A stretch of 64,000 bases of DNA from Tillandsia leiboldiana. Its lineage: Eukaryota; Streptophyta; Magnoliopsida; Poales; Bromeliaceae. The translations under genes were made by a program, and so were the position numbers. This document shows, piece after piece, positions 1 through 11,996 of this stretch (positions are counted from its first letter, which is position 1; the number at the start of each line of letters is the position of its first letter). The notes under the pieces were generated by a model that searched no databases, had not been told where the DNA came from, and was given only the letters and a program-made list of their open reading frames with translations. The stretch lies in NCBI GenBank assembly GCA_029204045.2, contig CM055068.1, positions 35,107,345 through 35,171,344 of the forward strand, given 5' to 3'.

Positions 1-696
1 CTCTACTTTATCAGTCACTAACAACCCACACTGTGACAGGTTCGAGTAGGGGTGGATTTCGGGACGACGGTGAGGCATCAGTTAGAGGACACTAGCTAAG
101 AGGGCTAGTAAAACGATACTTTATCTTATTTATCTTATTTATCTTTGGTTATGGTATTACTATGTTTAGTTCAACTGTGATTCATATACTGTGGTTTCTG
201 ATGGATGTTGGGAGGAGGACTTTCTTATAATTAACTGGTGAATGATAGGATGAGTAATTGTGGCTTGTTTTCAAATACAAACCGGTTTCAAAGATGTTTT
301 CAAAGCAAGTGCCGTGTGGGCACCGATTTTAAAACCCGTGGATTTATCCTTTCAAGTTAATGGCCGCACAAAGAGTTTGCGAAAATGATTTAGAAAACTG
401 GGTGTCGTGTGGGCACCGATTTTCAAAACCCATGGGTTTATGCTATAGACTGCATAAGATAGCGGTGATGGTTTGATGTACTATATCCTCTCCTCGTTGC
501 ATGTCATGATTGGAATGGTTAAAGCATTGGAATTGATTGTGACGCCGTGCATATACAAAGGAGACTCCGCCCGTTTGGGGAGTGAATTTGTATATGCGGC
601 GGGTCTGATACGCGCCGGAGGCAAGGTTCATGTAATTACGTAAGAAAAAAAAAATGGGTACGTTTTCCGCTCCTTTAGAACCTCCGGGGCGTGACA
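1..696 (+). mobile_element. Ty3 element A, 3' part of the 5' LTR
   Basis: This stretch aligns base for base, without gaps, to 43401-44096, the end of the 3' LTR of the same element. I count about 14 substitutions by eye, roughly 2 percent. It ends in CGTGACA at 696 and is followed by a primer binding site, so it is the U5 end of a 5' LTR whose start lies outside the window. A U5 hairpin lies at 549-597 (arms GCATATACAAA and TTTGTATATGC). There is no host gene here; the short ORFs are shadows. Confidence 0.9.
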
Positions 697-703
697 GATT
701 TTA

Positions 704-714
704 TGGTATCAGAG
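704..714 (+). other. Primer binding site of element A
   Basis: TGGTATCAGAG lies 7 bases after the LTR end. This is the usual complement to the 3' end of plant initiator Met-tRNA, which primes minus-strand DNA synthesis in Ty3 and copia elements. The spacing is slightly longer than typical. Confidence 0.8.
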
Positions 715-956
715 AAAACGGCTTTAACCAAGGAGACCATGACTAACATCCACAGAATGTAATGACACAAGTGACTAACAAAGTTGATAACCAAAGTATA
801 GGTGTGTCGCGTACGAGCGTGAGCGCGGGGAATTAAGGGATCGAGTCCCAGGGATAGAAGGTCAAGGTGCTGGGATTTCCTAGACGCAATAGGATTGATT
901 TGATTTCCTTGTGTGTACAGATAACAGTCCGGCTTAGTGAGCAACGGCCAACGGGA

Positions 957-1522
957 ATGGACACTGCAGCCGAGGCGAACCGCTTACTACGCAACCAGCT
1001 GCGCGAGGTGGCCGGGCAGCTGCTGACCCTCACTGAACGCTTGTGCATACTGACACGAGAGCTTGAGAGTGTCGACCGTTTTCAGCGCAGCGTCAGGGAC
1101 GACGCCTTTCGTAGAATGCCACCGGCAGGTTTTCCCACCTATCAAGAGGCGGTCGACTTGGCCGTGCGGGCAGAGCATGAACTTGCCGAAGCACGTGCTC
1201 GGTGGGGACACCCCGGGATGCAGCAGGGCCTGGGAAACCCCTACCCCGGTTCGGCAGGGGACTTCTATCAGAAGGGCCGGGCGACAAAACGCCCGAAGAC
1301 AGGACAGGAATCTGAACAAACGCTGAAAGAGGGACCTGAACCTCCGAAGCCGTGTGTCATTTGTGGTGGCGCGCACCCAATGATAGGCTGCCCTTGGCGG
1401 AACGAACACTGCTTCCGATGCGGCATGCCGGGCCACACACGTTACACGTGCCCCCGGAAACCGGCTGTCACTAGACCCCCGGCCCCGCGACCCGACGTAA
1501 CGAAGAGAGCTGCCACCCTCAC
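957..1522 (+). pseudogene. gag: Element A gag, 5' piece with first zinc-knuckle pair
   Basis: Gag is the structural protein of the cytoplasmic virus-like particle and packages element RNA. I prefer the ATG at 957 (MDTAAEANRL); an in-frame ATG at 867 is also open. The N-terminal helix-rich part runs directly into a post-capsid segment (FPTYQEAVD), so most of the usual capsid core with its tryptophan motif seems deleted. Near the end are two metal-binding knuckles, CVICGGAH followed by a second Cys, and CFRCGMPGHTRYTC (CX2CX4HX4C). The frame is broken at 1522 by insertion of element F. It resumes in the same phase at 37422 once F and one copy of its CTCAC duplication are ignored. The open frame past 1522 is only F sequence. 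Confidence 0.85.
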
Positions 1523-2344
1523 TGTCACGCCCCTGGGTCGAAACTGCGACCCGGGCTCGCTAACAGATCCGCCATCTGTACGGAAACTGCCGTACAGACG
1601 AAGCGTCTAACCTGCAGAAAGAAACAACTACAGTATACAGATATCAGAGCTGAAAGTAAACTACTAAAAACTGAAATCCAATCACTGTACAACTGAAAAT
1701 AAAACAATATCCATCTCCCCGAATACGATCGTATAAAAAGTCCTCTGATACAAAACCCAAAAGGGAGATATCTCCAATAAATAAGTCAGTGTACAAGCTC
1801 TCAATACAAAATATCCTCACCACAACAGCCTCTCAAACTGTAAAATAAAATACAACTCTATACCTCACAACAAAGGTCTCTCAACAGAGGGAAAAGAAGT
1901 AAACTAAGCTACTGAAGCTCTCCTCTGGAGGGGGTACCGCTACACTCCAACGACGGGTAGGGAACTAGCTCGCGACTCCCTCGAAACCGGTCAGAAGGAT
2001 CAGCAACTGAAGCACAGGAACAGGAGTAGAAACCCCTGGGGAAAAAGACACCACGACGGGTGTGAGAACTACTTCCCACAGTAGTTCTCAGTGGGTGCCG
2101 TCAACAAGCCCAACGGTCTGCCCACTAAGTCTACTAGAGGCATAAAGTAACAAGGTATACAGAAAGAAAAGATCTGGAAAAGGATATCTCTACAGCTACT
2201 ATGCCTCTGTCTAGATGCTCAAGAAGTGGAACAGAAGATAATATGATGCATCTACTCACTACTGACGATAAGACACAAGTACTATGACACATGCTATGCC
2301 ATCACTCTCTCAATGTCATCCAATCTCAATGACTGTCCCACTTT
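1523..2344 (-). repeat. Element F left LTR (its 3' LTR), outer piece
   Basis: It begins TGTCACGCC and matches 22106-22927 over exactly 822 bp. It holds the U5 end of the LTR in minus orientation, including the hairpin CTGTACGG/CCGTACAG at 1576-1597. It is interrupted after ACTTT (2340-2344) by Sirevirus 1 and continues at 16327. No genes were seen. Confidence 0.92.
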
Positions 2345-3699
2345 TGTTACGGAATTTGAGTTGGCGTAATTTCGTGAAAGGTTCAAGTCTTGAAGATTGA
2401 AGGTGAAGAAGGTTGGATCATTTAACTCAATCTAAAGAAAGAAGAATTCAAAAGGATCAGGTATGTTTAACTAAAGATTTTTGGTGATTCGAATACTTCT
2501 TGTAGTGTAGAAACACCTGGAAGAATTTTTCATTGCATAAAAATCAAAAACTGGACATGGGACATGTTCAGGATCCGGATCAGACATTCCAATCAGGATC
2601 CCGAAGGGTGTTCGTTCATACACTGGTTCAATCCGGATCGCAGCATCTCATGATCCGGATCCCGAAGACTAGTTTTACCTTTTTACTTGCACGATCCGGA
2701 TCAGGATTTGCAATCCGGATCCCGAACGTTGATGTTTGGTGAAACTGTATGAACGATCCGGATCAGCCATTCAGATCCGGATCCCGAACTATTGATTTTC
2801 TGGAAACCGTCTTTCTTGCTACTGCAATCCGGATCGCCGAAATCCGATCCGGATCGCCGTCCGTAAAATTTTCAGAAATGGTAGGTTTTTGATCCTTATC
2901 TTCTTCCTAGGGTTTCTAACATATAAATAGACCCTATGATTCATTTTTCTAGGGCAAGCCGATAATCCAAAAAGGAAAATAGCCATCATAATCAAATATC
3001 ATTTTATACGGCCTAAGATCCACATATAGAGAAGAAAGGAAATCATTAGATATTACTCTATGTTTCTTCATCTATATTGATTAGTTTGATTCTAGGTTTT
3101 CATACTCACATCTTGAGTTAAATCAAACTAATGAATACTTAGATGGTATTTCCTATCTATCTTTGATCTAAGTATTCGGCGGATCATCACCACCCAAAAA
3201 CAACGATTTACCCCAAAATCGGCGCGTGGATTCGCGTGTCCTTGTGGATTCAAGGTTCAACCGCTCTCGTGGATTCGGAGCGAGGTACGTTCGTGGATTC
3301 GAAGCGTGCTACTGGGTGAAGACCGTGGATTCGGTCAGACGTCGTGGACTCGACGTTGGACGCCGTGGATTCGGCGTTGGACGCAGATCGTGGATTCGAG
3401 ACGCGTTGCGGAACGAGCGGAGAAGATCAACTAGGAGCGTATGGAAAAGGTTGAGTCGTCTGTGAGTATGGTATATCACCTTGTACGTGTTTAATTCTAT
3501 TGGATTTCACCGTGTTATCGGTCCCGTGGTTTTTTACTCCGGTTTGGAGTTTTCCACGTAAAAATCTTGCGTGTTCATTTTTATTTCCGCATTGGGTTTT
3601 ATTGCGCAATGATTTTTTGAGTGTTTATTATTTACACCTATTCACCCCCCTCTAGGTGTTTTTTCCCCTATTTAGATCTATATTACATATAACCCAACA
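2345..3699 (+). repeat. Sirevirus 1 5' LTR
   Basis: This 1355-bp repeat is paired with 14984-16321. Nine copies of the palindromic core ATCCGGATC lie between 2572 and 2845, just upstream of a TATA box at 2922-2930. Further on, 3225-3400 contains about nine copies of CGTGGATTCG or close variants. It ends AACCCAACA at 3699, and the primer site follows. A 22-bp segment near 2380 is absent from the 3' LTR. Short ORFs inside it are not supported as genes. Confidence 0.93.
2922..2930 (+). promoter_or_regulatory. TATA box of Sirevirus 1 5' LTR
   Basis: TATAAATAG follows CTAGGGTTT and the palindrome cluster, the expected U3 position for the RNA polymerase II promoter that makes the genomic transcript. 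The same box is present in the 3' LTR at 15544-15552. Confidence 0.75.
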
Positions 3700-3701
3700 A
3701 G

Positions 3702-3713
3702 TGGTATCAGAGC
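3702..3713 (+). other. Primer binding site of Sirevirus 1
   Basis: TGGTATCAGAGC starts 3 bases after the LTR end. It is complementary to the 3' end of initiator Met-tRNA, as is standard for Sireviruses. Confidence 0.9.
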
Positions 3714-3732
3714 GGGAATAGGGTTGTAAACA

Positions 3733-6700
3733 ATGGTTGAAGGTGGAAACATCAATCGACCCCCTTTCTTTGATGGAACAAATTATGCGTACTGGAAAGT
3801 ACGGATGAAAGCCTTTTTAATTTCCATCGACGAAAGGGTGTGGCAATCAATTGAATTAGGATGGTCTAATCCAACTGAGATTATTTCTGATGTTCGCACC
3901 TTAAAACCTAGGTCGAAATGGACCAAGGAAGAGTTAGATTCATCTTCTTACAATGGCAAGGGAATTAATGCTATTTTTAATGCCTTATCTCAAACTGAAT
4001 TCTCTCGCGTCTCGGCATGTGAGACCGCGAAAGAAATCTGGGATGTTCTTCAGGTTACACATGAGGGAACTAACCTCGTGAAGATTCAAAAGCTGCAAAT
4101 GCTTATGAGCAGATTTGACTCCATTTTCATGGCAGAAAATGAATCTTTCACGGATTACTATACACGATTGCAAGACATCGTAAATTCATGTGCTAACCTG
4201 GGTGAGAAGATTCCAGAATTTAAGGTTGTAAGAAAGATCTTAAGAACTCTTCCTGAACGATTTCGCCCAAAGGTTACAGCCATTGAAACTATTAAACACC
4301 CGGACGAAATACGTGTAGAAGAATTAGTTGGTTCATTACAAACATATGAAATGACATTTTCTACTAACAATTCTTCTGGAAAAGCATCCTCTTCTAAGTC
4401 TTCAGGTTATGCGTTGAAAACAATTAAGGAAGAAGACGCGGATACATCCTCCTCAGACGATGACGAGAACCTTTCTATGGAGGACTTTGAGAAGCAACTC
4501 GCTCTCTTGACAAGGAAGTTTCGCCGCAACTTTCGAAGGGGTAATTCAAGTAAATCTCCATCCTTCGGAAAGTCGAAGAAAGGCAAGGGTACTTCAAGTT
4601 ACAAGTCAAGAAAGCAAGAGAACTTCTTAAAGGATAAGAAAAGTTCAGAGGGACAAGTCCAATGCTTCAAGTGCCGAGGATACGGCCATATCTCAACGGA
4701 GTGTCCAACTAAGAATCCGTCGAAGAAGAAAGTGATGCAAGCCGTCACTTGGGATGACAACTCAACGTCAATTGAGTCATCCTCAAGTGATGAAGAAGAA
4801 AGCGCAACGGCATTCCACGCGTCCACATCTTCACCATTCATGTGCTTAATGGCAAGTACATCCGAGTCATTGTTCAACTCCACTGTTGAAAAGATTGCAA
4901 CGGACAATGAATCGGATGATTCGGAAGGTGGAGATTTTGCTTTAGCCTACCACAGACTTTTACGGGATTCAAAGAAACCGGCTAAGCAAAACAAGGGGTT
5001 GAGAGGGAGATTGCAGGATCTCGAAGAAGAAGTAAAAAGGGTAACTTCTCTCTCGACCGATCTTGAAGTGGAAAGGGATAATCTGATAAAAGCAAATGTT
5101 TCCCTTCAAGAGTCCAATGAGCAACTCGAGAAGAATTATATAGATATGGTGAACAAAGCGAATTACTTCTTGAAGCTCTACGGCGAGGCCCGGCAGGAAA
5201 AATTGGAAATGACAGAGACCATTTTCCAACTCAAGGATGACTTACAGCAATTTTCTTCTGGAAGGAGTAAGTTGGATAAACTTCTTGGTCTTGGTCAAAC
5301 AAACAAGTTCGGCCTCGGATACAATCGAACTGAAGACAATTTTAGTTCGGTTGGGACAGTCTTTGTGCCTCAGTCGGTATCTCCTCCTCCGACATCGGAA
5401 TTCACGACAACCAATGACAACAAGCCTACTTCACCCTCTTCGGAATCGTCAAACACAAAGGTATGTTTTCGTTGTAATTTTGCAGGGCACATTGAAAGAA
5501 ATTGCAAGATTGGAGCTCAAAGATCAAATCAACCACATCTTGCAACTGCTACCAATAAGTTCACTCCCCGGAATTCAAAGAAGGACTTTTCAAAAGAAAA
5601 GAACATTGGTAGTACTTCAAACAAGACGATGACAAAAGAAAAAGATCAATCATACAAGACGTCTTCATCAAGGAAAATTTCTCAACCATTGCCAACATAC
5701 TCCAAAACTCAAAAGGTTTGGGTACGCAAAGGTGAAATTTACCCTTGTCTTGTTACTAATGTTTCCTTGCATGCATATGATAATTCGTCTTGGTATCTAG
5801 ATAGCGGATGTTCCCGTCACATGACCGGTGACAAAAATAGTTTTCAAAACTTTGAGAAAATCTCCGGAGGACTCGTTGTTTTCGGAGACGGTCGATCTTC
5901 CAAAATTGTTGGAAAAGGAACAGTAGCTATTCCAAATGGCCCGATTTTGAAAAATGTGTTATTTGTTGATGGCCTTAAGACTAACCTCTTTAGCATAAGT
6001 CAACTTTGCGACAATGGTTTTTCAGTTAACTTTTCATCTGTTGAATGTGTTGTAACTGATAAGGACCATGTATTCTTTTTAAAAGGGGTTAGATCTGAAA
6101 ACAATTGTTATGTTGTTCCTAGTAAAACTTCTGAAAATTGTAACTTAGCCTCTTTGAATAATGAAACACTTTGGCATGAAAGGCTAGGTCACATAAATTT
6201 TAAGGAACTTGCTAGAATTTCAAACAAAGATGTGGTCAAGGGGGTTCGTAAACTTTCTTTTGAACAAAACATTGTGTGCGGCGGTTGTCAAAAGGGAAAA
6301 CAGTCCAGGACTGCACACAAGAACTTGAACCACGTTGGTACAAAACGGCCTTTGGAACTTTTACACATGGATTTAATGGGGCCGACTCGTCAACCATCTT
6401 TGGGAGGTAAATGGTATATTTTCTTATTGGTTGATGATTTCTCTCGGTATTCTTGGGTAGCATTTTTAAAAGAGAAAGCTGATACTTTTGATTCTTTTCA
6501 CGAGATTTGCCATCGTATTATGATTGAAAAGAATGAAAAGATCATTCGTGTTAGAAGTGATAGAGGTGGAGAATTCGTTAACTCTAAATTCATTGACTTT
6601 TGCGCTTCAAACGGTATTAAGCATGAATTCTCAGCACCCTATACACCTCAACAGAATGGTGTTGTCGAGCGCAAAAACAGGGTTGTTCAAGAGATGGCAC

Positions 6701-7832
6701 GTGTTATGCTTCACAGCCGGAATTTATCGCTACATTTTTGGGCTGAAGCTGTGAACACTGCAATCTATGTAATTAATCGAGTTTATTTGCGCCCGGGAAT
6801 GTTAAATACACCATATGAACTATGGTGTGGTAGAAAACCCAACATTAAATATTTTCGCATCTTCGGGAGTCGGTGTTACATTTTACGTGACCGTGAAAAT
6901 CTTGGAAAGTTTGACTCTCGAAGTGACGAAGGGATTTTCTTGGGGTATTCTACAAATAGTAGAGCATATCGAGTATTTAACTTGGAATCTAAGACGATCG
7001 TAGAATCGATAAATGTTAAAGTAGATGAAGCTTTTCACTTTGCATCTGAAAAATCTACCCTCGATATCTCTCTAGATGATGATACACCTGCCATTGCATC
7101 TTCTCATAACAATTCTTTCGATATTAATGGTGCAACTAATGGTTCTTCAAGTTTATCTGATGTGCAGGAATCGTCTCATGTACCTCCGAGTACTCCGTTA
7201 CCTCAAAAGTTACGCATCTCCAAGGATCATCCGGAATCGAATATTATTGGAGATCCACAAGAAGGAGTTAGAACTCGGAGGCAGTTGGTTTGTTGATTCA
7301 CTTGCTACGTATCTTTAATCGAACCAAAGAATATAGATGAAGCTCTTCAGGATGACTACTGGATTGAAGCAATGCAGGAAGAGCTCCATCAATTTGAGCG
7401 AAACAAAGTCTGGGAATTAACGAAGCCTCCAAAGCAACATAATGTGATAGGTACCAAATGGATTTTCAAGAACAAGAAAAATGAGGATGGTACTGTCATC
7501 AGGAACAAGGCACGATTAGTTGCTCAAGGCTACTCTCAAGTAGAAGGTATAGACTTTGATGAAACTTTCGCCCCTGTAGCTAGACTCGAGTCCATTCGTA
7601 TACTGTTTGCTATTGCTTGTCATTTTAAAATCAAATTATTTCAAATGGACGTTAAGAGCGCGTTTCTAAATGGGTTTTTAAATGAGGAAGTTTATGTGGC
7701 TCAACCGAAAGGTTTTGTAGACCATAAACAACCTAATCATGTTTTTCGTTTGAAAAAGGCTCTTTACGGTCTGAAACAAGCACCGCGAGCATGGTACCAA
7801 AGGTTGACAAAGCACCTTTTGGAGAAGGGCTA
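3733..7832 (+). pseudogene. gag-pol: Sirevirus 1 gag-pol, gag to N-terminal RT, one nonsense codon
   Basis: The start ATG (3733) lies 19 nt past the primer site. One frame encodes gag with a knuckle at residues 311-324 (CFKCRGYGHISTEC), a coiled-coil-rich middle and a second CCHC at about 578 (CFRCNFAGHIERNC). An aspartic protease follows (WYLDSGCSRHMTG, catalytic Asp 690). The integrase has an N-terminal HHCC domain from about 815 and catalytic Asp 880, Asp 943 and Glu 979 (D-x62-D-x35-E). An in-frame TGA at 7294-7296 stops translation before RT; Sirevirus 2 has Gly there, so this is a point mutation. The same frame then continues through the RT fingers until the solo LTR H enters at 7833. 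The damage is recent: one stop plus one insertion. Confidence 0.95.
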
Positions 7833-10800
7833 TGTAGTAGCCGCTGGTTTAAAATATTTTAAGGGTCTACTTTTGGTTTCGTTAATTCCGCATTTCGTTT
7901 CGGGGGCTGGAGGGTGATCGAATAATTCCTTGTTTCCGGACAGACCGTCGGGGCCCGCGGGTATTTTTAGTTAATAGGGCTCGCGAAACGGAGAACGGCG
8001 GCGAAATCAGTTTTGAATTCCGACGCCGGAATCTCCCGGAATAAATTCCGGAAGGTAGCTAACGGTTCAGGTGGTTAACGCGGTTTTTTTCAGACAGACC
8101 GGACCCTGGTTCGCACCCGACTTGTACCCGTTTTTAACTTGAACTGGGTTCATTCCCATTCCCCAACTTAACCGCTCCCGCCACCTTAATCACTCCCGCG
8201 TTTTCCCGTCGTACAACTCCCCACGAACCGCCCCCAACTTCCCACCACTTCCCCACAACTTCCCACGAACCGCCCCAACTTCCCACCACTTCCCCCAACT
8301 ACCGGCCACTCCCCACAACTCCCCTTAACTCCCCCTGCGTACGAAACCCCAAAGGCAACGAAAACCCACTTCCCCAACCTCTCAGTTTCCCAACCGAACC
8401 TTACCTTTCCCCAATCGATCGAGAGGAGAAGCAAGGCGGAGCGGGTGAGGAGAAGGAAGATCGCCGGCATACCCTTCACCCAAGAACAGGATGATCATCC
8501 CCTAGATCAACCCTAGCCGACGAAACCCAGGTAAGCATGGCTTAGGGTTCTTGATTTGGTCGTTTCTTGGTTCTCTTAGGAAAAAGGGAGGGGAGTCGGC
8601 GCCATTACCGGAGCCACGCATGCGGGCGGCGCCGCATGAGGGCAGCGCCGCGTGCATCCGCATGTGGGCAGCGCCGCATGCGGGTGGCGCTGCATGCGGG
8701 TGGCACCGCATGCGGGCGCCGCCGCTTGCGGGCGGCTCCGCATGCGGGTGCGGGAGGCACCGCATGCGGGCTGCCGCATGCGGGCGCGGCCGCTTGCGGG
8801 CGACTCCGCATGCGGGTGCGGGAGGCACCGCATGCGGGCTGCCGCATGCGGGCGCCGCCGCTTGCGGGCGCCTCCGCATGCGGGTGCGGGCGGCACCGCA
8901 TGCGGGCTGCCGCATGCGGGCGTCGCCGCTTGCGGGCGCCGCCGCATGCGGGTGCGGGCGGCACCGCATGCGGGCTGCCGCATGCGGGCGCCGCCGCTTG
9001 CGGGCGCCGCAGCATGCGGGTGCGGGAGGCACCACATGCGGGCTGCCGCATGCGGGCGCCGCCGCTTGCGGGCGGCTCCGCATGCGGGTGCGGGCGGCAC
9101 CGCATGCGGGCTGCCGCATGCGGGCGCCGCCGCTTGCGGGCGCCGCCGCTTGCGGGCGCCTCCGCATGCGGGTGCGGGCGGCACCGCATGCGGGCTGCCG
9201 CATGCGGGCGCCGCCGCTTGCGGGCGCCGCCGCATGCGGGTGCGGGAGGCACCGCATGCGGGCGGTACCGCATGCGGGCGCCGCCGCTTGCGGGCGGCTC
9301 CGCAGGCGGGTGCGGGCGGCACCGCATGCGGGCGGTACCGCATGCGGGCGCCGCCGCTTGCGGGCGGCTCCGCATGCCGGTGCGGGCGGCACCGCATGCG
9401 GACAGCGCCGCATGCGGGCGGCACCGCATGCGGGCGGTGCCGCATGCGGGCGTCACCGCATGCGGACGGCGCCGCACGCAGTTAGTACGCCGCCCAGCCG
9501 TGCGGGGCCAGACGCGTACGTGTACAAATTGTGCGCAAGGTGGGGGGGCGCCGGGTGTTCTAGTCGTTAATCTTACAGAGTCTTAATCACTGACTCCTGT
9601 ATGACAGGTTCTTGTAGGTCCGGGCGGGCACCCGAGACGCGGGAGAACCTAACATCGGTCAGGAGCGCGACAACAAGGTGGGTTTACGGTCGAGGCTGAG
9701 TATCGTGTTAGTAATCCGAAAGGGATTTTTATTGTTAATCGGTACTAACACTGACGGTTTCTATGATGTACTATATTATCCCGTGTCTTGGTTACTTATG
9801 CTCGAGTTGCGACACGCGCACTCGCGGTCTGGCCACCGCAAAGGGTGCTCTTTTCCGGAAAGGCGGTCTTCGACCCGTGTTACCCCACGAGGTGACGTAG
9901 TGGGGGCCCCCGTAGGTGTGGGGTTTGAGGCAGCAAGGTGCGAGCGGTGCGACCTGTCGGGGTTGGGGCCCGACGAGGTCAGGTGTGCGACCCGTCGGGA
10001 TTGGTGCCCGATGGGGTCAGGTGTGCGACCCGCCGGGATAGGTGCCCGACGCGGTCAGGTGTTACAGGTGTTACCGGGGTTACAGGTGTTACAGGTGGTA
10101 CAGGTGGTTGCGAGTTACCGTTACGAGTAGAGCGGTTGTTCCGGCTAGTCTTACTTTTGTGGCTTGGTATTACTTTACTGCTTTAGTACTATTTATATGA
10201 TAGTGTCGCTGACTACCCACTCTGTGACAGGTACCTCCAGGGGGTAGAGGTAGGCGACGGTGAGGCCGAGGTGGTAGCAGTCGGGCTGAGGGAGCCCTAG
10301 TATGCTGTTTTCTTTACTTTCTCTGCATTTCATTCGGTATTGTAGGTTACTGTGTGGTTCTCGATACCCTTGTGGGGTCGTGTGGATGTTGAGTACTTTC
10401 ATTCTGGTTATGCACTACTGTTTCCTTTATTGTTCCCGTTTGGCCGTTTTCTAAACAAATCAACTAGAAAACAAAAGAAAAAGGACTTCGAAAACTGTTT
10501 TCAAAAGTCTAGGGTCGGGTGGGCCCGTTTTCTAAACCTTGTGGATTTATGCCGTTTTCCAATCAGTTTTTCAAAACCTAAGGCCGTGTGAGCCTGTTTC
10601 CAAAACGGTGAGTTTATACGTTCAACCTGACTGGCCACGGGTATTGTTTCGCCTTCATGCACCGTACTACTTCGAACTGTTGTGATTAAGTGGAAAATGA
10701 TTGCTTATGTTTGTTGTGATTAAATGGAAAATGATTGCTTATGTTTGTTGTGATTAAATGGAAAATGATTGCTTATGTTCGACTATTGTAATAGCCGCGA

Positions 10801-10973
10801 CACCGTGCATATACAGAGGAGACTCTGCCCGATTTTCGAGTAAATCTGTATATGTGGCGGGTCTGGGCACGCGCCGGGGAAGGAGATTTTTTTTTAAACA
10901 AAAAAATTTGTACGCACTTTACGCGTACTTTGGGGTATCGTTTCCGCTAAAATAAAACCCCCGGGGCGTGACA
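7833..10973 (+). mobile_element. Solo Ty3-type LTR, H, inserted in Sirevirus 1 RT
   Basis: This 3141-bp unit starts TGTAGTAG and ends GGGGCGTGACA. It is flanked by GGCTA duplications (7828-7832 and 10974-10978). It has no internal region, so it is a solo LTR left by LTR-LTR recombination. Its last part is clearly related to the end of element A's LTR (the 10800-10973 region and the U5 hairpin 10808-10854), but it is a different subfamily. It contains a leader-like stretch with a perfect splice-donor consensus, CAG/GTAAGC, at 8528-8536. A GC-rich array and a mixed region with small direct repeats follow. No gene is present. Confidence 0.93.
8601..9480. repeat. 68-bp GC-rich minisatellite inside LTR H
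   Basis: The repeat period is 68 bp, with landmark positions 8761, 8829, 8897, 8965, 9033 and 9101. It is built from roughly 16-bp monomers containing GCATGC, with one 84-bp spacing (9101 to 9185) that adds a single monomer. The array is extremely CpG-dense. It produces 270-340-codon open frames in both directions; because 68 is not a multiple of 3, the same peptide motif recurs in several frames. These are compositional artefacts. Confidence 0.9.
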
Positions 10974-10978
10974 GGCTA

Positions 10979-11996
10979 TACTCGAGGGGGAGCTGACAGG
11001 ACTCTCTTTGTGAAGCATTATCAAAACAATTTTATTGTAGCACAAATCTATGTCGATGACATTGTATTTGGCGCAACAAGAGATAATGATGCTTCTAAAT
11101 TCGCGGAGACCATGGAAAGCGAATTTGAGATGTCCATGATGGGCGAATTGACTTATTTTCTTGGATTGCAAATTAAACAAAATGATGAAGGTATTCACTT
11201 GTGTCAATCCAAGTATGCAATGGAGTTGGTTAAAAAGTTTGACTTAGAAAATTCGAAGGATTTTCCGACTCCAATGGGAACTAGCCACAAGGGACTTGGA
11301 AGTGAATCACATAGTGAGAATGTAGACGAGAAACTGTATCGAAGTATGATTGGAAGTCTACTTTACCTCACGGCTAGTCGCCCGGATATATCCTTTAGTG
11401 TTGGGATTTGCGCGAGATATCAATCAGCACCAAAGGAGGTTCACCTGAAAGCGGTGAAAAGGATCATCCGGTACATCAAAGGATCAATTAATTTCAGAAT
11501 TTGGTATCCTATGGGAACTAGTTTGGATATTGTTGGATACTCAGATGCCGATTGGGCAGGATCAGTGGATGATCGGAAAAGCACAAGTGGTGCATGCTTC
11601 TGTCTTGGCCATTGCCTTGTTGCATGGCACAGTAAAAAGCAGAATTGCATAGCACTCTCGACTGCCGAAGCGGAATACATTTCAGCGGGTAGTTGTTCAA
11701 CCCAACTCATTTGGATGAAAAGTGTGTTGAGCGACTTCCGGATTTCAGCAACTTCGGTAACAATTTTTTGTGACAACACTAGTGCTATAAACATTTCCAA
11801 AAACCCTGTGTTGCACTCTAGAACAAAACACATTGAACTTAGATATCATTTTCTTAGAGAGCTAGTTGAATCAAATACTCTTCAACTTTCATATATTTCA
11901 ACTGAGGATCAATTAGCTGACATTTTAACAAAACCTTTGGATCAAAAACGTTTTATTCATTTGCGTAAAGAAATTGGAATGCTTTCCTTGAAATAA
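10979..11996 (+). pseudogene. pol: Sirevirus 1 RT (C-terminal part) and RNase H
   Basis: This continues the frame broken at 7832; joining across H and one GGCTA copy keeps the phase. It carries the RT catalytic motif YVDD near 11050, then the connection region. The RNase H domain has GYSDADWAGS near 11540 and STAEAEYISAG near 11660, and the reading ends in a natural stop at 11994-11996. These enzymes copy the element RNA to DNA and remove the RNA strand inside the particle. No catalytic residue is visibly lost here. It is unexpressed as part of gag-pol because of the upstream TGA and the solo LTR. Confidence 0.93.

Noticed and set aside
3226..3465. Small ORF with repeated WIRD/DSR words in Sirevirus LTR
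   Set aside because: Encoded by the CGTGGATTCG repeats and present in both LTRs; no sign of being a separate gene.
8502..9586. Several 270-340-codon ORFs on both strands
   Set aside because: They lie in the 68-bp GC-rich array of solo LTR H, cycle through frames and have no non-repeat domain.
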